The notes beneath the pieces are model-generated. The model had not been told where the DNA came from. It searched no databases and worked only from the letters and a program-made list of their open reading frames with translations. The translations under genes and the position numbers were made by a program. DNA of 6,500 nucleotides from Candidatus Portnoybacteria bacterium CG_4_10_14_0_2_um_filter_44_20 (GTDB lineage Bacteria; Patescibacteriota; Minisyncoccia; Portnoybacterales; GCA-002795985): assembly GCA_002792395.1 (NCBI GenBank), contig PFOG01000016.1, forward strand, positions 1 through 6,500. The letters are read 5' to 3'. Below are positions 5,340 to 6,500 of this stretch, piece by piece; within the stretch, counting starts at the first letter, position 1, and the number at the start of each line of letters is the position of its first letter.

Positions 5340-6130
5340 GCCCTCAAAACACCCTGTGTTTTACCCGCATATTGAAACCAGCCCTCGACGGATATTATTC
5401 TCAGATTAGCCCCTACGCCCGCATTATGCGCGACGAAACCAAGCCCTGCTTTGTTCTCAAAATATATACCGGCATGGTATAGCCGTACCAGCTGACCGTT
5501 ATATTCAACCACGCCCATATAGGAAATCAAAGCATCGCCGGGTTTTAAGCCCAACCCCGAAATCATCTCTCCGTTCACGCTTTGATATGATGCAATACCT
5601 TCGTAGTACGGGCCATTCACCATATCCGAAAAACTAAAAGAATTGTTGGGAGTGCCGGTGTTTAAACTCCACTTGCCCCACTCATACTTTACAAGCCCCT
5701 TACAATCTGTGACCAAGGTGCCATCTGGACTCAAGTAATATTCCCCCGCTTTATATATTACTTTGTCCTTCATCGCCATAAGGTCGTCCCTAATCTTTTG
5801 CGCCATCTGTTCCTTTGTGAGTTGAGTGGCGCCAGAAGGGACCTGCCCAAAAAGAGTCGGGCAACCGCAGGTTCTTCCATCCCAAAGCCAAGACAAACGT
5901 CCAGCTACCTTGGGATGTTCAACTAATGGTATGCAGCACTCTACCCAACCGCACCAACAAGCGCATTGCCTGCAACTGCTTGCGAAGAAAGTGCCGCCGG
6001 GAGTGTTGGCGCCGTAACCACCGCAACCGGTTCCCGCCGGAATATAGACACAGGCCTGAATTACCAATGGGCAAACGATCAATAACAGAATAAAGGGGCT
6101 GATCAAAAAATATTTTTTCTTGAAATCCAT
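5330..6130 (-). CDS. Secreted NlpC/P60-family cysteine peptidase with N-terminal Cys-rich module
   Basis: This 266-residue protein has three parts. Residues 1-26 are a signal peptide: KKK at 4-6, hydrophobic 7-26, with VIQA before C27, possibly cleaved there; C27 could be lipid-modified but the lipobox is imperfect. Residues 27-90 hold ten cysteines (27, 36, 53, 56, 58, 60, 65, 66, 88, 90), including CRQCACWCGWVECC. The C-terminal part (about 105-266) is an NlpC/P60 domain: nucleophile C143 in TDCKGLVKY (usual form DCSG-x-V), GLKPGDALISY at 194-204, H219 in YHAGIYFE, and H235 in FVAHNAG as third catalytic residue. The family cleaves peptide bonds in peptidoglycan, typically next to diaminopimelate or gamma-D-Glu, outside the membrane. 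Lys replacing Ser after the nucleophile is unusual. No known wall-binding repeat (SH3b, LysM) is seen; the Cys-rich module takes that place. A promoter may lie just upstream, and paralog B follows after 63 bases. Family firm; substrate unknown. Confidence 0.9.
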   Translation of the reverse strand: MDFKKKYFLISPFILLLIVCPLVIQACVYIPAGTGCGGYGANTPGGTFFASSCRQCACWCGWVECCIPLVEHPKVAGRLSWLWDGRTCGCPTLFGQVPSGATQLTKEQMAQKIRDDLMAMKDKVIYKAGEYYLSPDGTLVTDCKGLVKYEWGKWSLNTGTPNNSFSFSDMVNGPYYEGIASYQSVNGEMISGLGLKPGDALISYMGVVEYNGQLVRLYHAGIYFENKAGLGFVAHNAGVGANLRIISVEGWFQYAGKTQGVLRAPY

Positions 6131-6143
6131 CTTTTTAATTAAA

Positions 6144-6172
6144 AATATAATTTTTACTTTATCTTAACACAA
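6144..6172 (-). promoter_or_regulatory. Candidate promoter for the NlpC/P60 gene
   Basis: On the minus strand TTGTGT (6172-6167, three of six -35 bases) is followed by 17 bases and TATATT (6149-6144, five of six -10 bases). Transcription would start near 6137, leaving only about seven leader bases before the ATG at 6130. That would suit a nearly leaderless message, and no Shine-Dalgarno is visible. The AT-rich setting makes a chance match quite possible. Confidence 0.3.
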
Positions 6173-6295
6173 AGACCGCTTGATGTCCCCTGTACTTATT
6201 CCAAGAATCACATCGCGGACTACGGCGGTAATGACTGGCCACAAAACCAATATTAACGACGTAACAACAGTCTGTATTTTCTTATAGCCAATCAT
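6164..6295 (-). CDS. Possible 43-residue single-span membrane peptide
   Basis: From the ATG at 6295 this frame encodes 43 residues beginning MIGYKKIQ, a hydrophobic run of about 20 residues (VVTSLILVLWPVITAVV), then a polar tail ending KRSLC. A longer reading from 6370 is possible (68 residues). The later start is preferred because AAGAAG, a weak Shine-Dalgarno-like stretch, lies about ten bases before it, and the extra N-terminal residues look like translated AT-rich noise. It lies between the terminator of copy C and the NlpC/P60 gene on the same strand. I recognise no family. It could be a small membrane peptide, a decayed gene fragment or chance; the membrane span is the only support. Confidence 0.35.
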   Translation of the reverse strand: MIGYKKIQTVVTSLILVLWPVITAVVRDVILGISTGDIKRSLC

Positions 6296-6384
6296 TTTAA
6301 AAATTCTTCTTACATTTCGACAGTTTAATTCTAACAAAAGTAGCGCTTTATATCTACAATAGTTATCCACCGATAAATCTCCCC

Positions 6385-6413
6385 AAACAAAAACTGCCCC
6401 TTCAAGCAGCTTT
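6385..6413 (-). terminator. Intrinsic terminator of paralog copy C
   Basis: Read on the minus strand, AAAGCTGCTT, loop GAAG, GGGCAGTTTT can pair as a 10-bp stem with three G-U pairs, followed by one more T, then GTTT. It begins 17 bases after the TAG of copy C at 6431-6433. It separates copy C from the NlpC/P60-B-A group, so that group probably has its own promoter. The plus-strand reading also ends in a T-run, but no plus-strand gene leads into it. Confidence 0.65.
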
Positions 6414-6430
6414 GATTTTTTCTAAATTTT

Positions 6431-6500
6431 CTACAGATCCGGATCATCCGGATGGGCATCAAGTATTCTTTTCAAACACTCCTGGCTGTTGGCTAGATAA
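6431..6500 (-). CDS. Paralog C: C-terminal end of a third family member, continues outside window
   Basis: The last 22 codons of a minus-strand gene are visible, ending at TAG (6431-6433). They read YLANSQECLKRIL, then DAHPDDPDL. This matches the C-termini of paralog B (YLANSLECQGEILKANAP) and paralog A (FLANSLECQREILKANAP) in register, with the same ANS-x-EC core and the conserved cysteine, but the final tail differs. The piece is too short to be called by an ORF finder and is supported by homology and by the terminator just downstream (6385-6413). The rest of the gene, including any signal or membrane anchor, lies beyond 6500. It shows that the family has at least three members on this strand. 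Confidence 0.8.
   Translation of the reverse strand, partial: YLANSQECLKRILDAHPDDPDL

Noticed and set aside
5826..6017. Plus-strand open frame of 63 codons
   Set aside because: Antisense to the cysteine-rich module of the NlpC/P60 gene; no independent support.

Overview
This window looks like bacterial chromosome from the Candidate Phyla Radiation (Patescibacteria, probably Parcubacteria-like). That assignment is an inference. It rests on compact genes with short gaps, mostly weak or absent Shine-Dalgarno sequences, two GTG starts, the standard code (TGA is not read as an amino acid), and several single-span membrane proteins of a style I associate with that group. Two genes belong to widespread families: a DksA/TraR-type zinc-finger protein and a ComM/YifB AAA+ ATPase. 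I see no rRNA, tRNA, CRISPR array or insertion sequence.

Plus-strand half (1-3142). The window opens inside a membrane protein made of a cytoplasmic coiled coil, one membrane span and an outside domain. The DksA/TraR-like gene follows, and a well-formed sigma70-type promoter for it lies across the stop codon of the first gene. Next is a roughly 195-bp intergenic stretch full of direct and inverted repeats and small hairpins. After it comes a complete comM-like gene starting at GTG, closed by a UUCG hairpin that can terminate transcription from both sides.

Minus-strand half (3165-6500). Read in the direction of transcription (right to left) there is: the last 22 codons of a paralog (copy C) with its own terminator; a doubtful 43-codon membrane peptide; a secreted NlpC/P60 cysteine peptidase with an unusual cysteine-rich module; paralog B; a 69-codon soluble protein; paralog A; and the shared terminator. 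A, B and C have the same C-terminal domain. A and B are about two-thirds identical in it by eye but have unrelated N-terminal anchors. The plus-strand first gene seems to carry a distant version of the same domain, with the same landmark residues in the same order but without the two cysteines shared by A and B.

The most interesting unit is the minus-strand cluster: an expanded family of anchored or exported domains, probably disulfide-bonded, next to a cysteine-rich cell-wall-type hydrolase. A role at the cell surface (wall remodelling, attachment or host contact) is plausible, but the sequence does not prove it.
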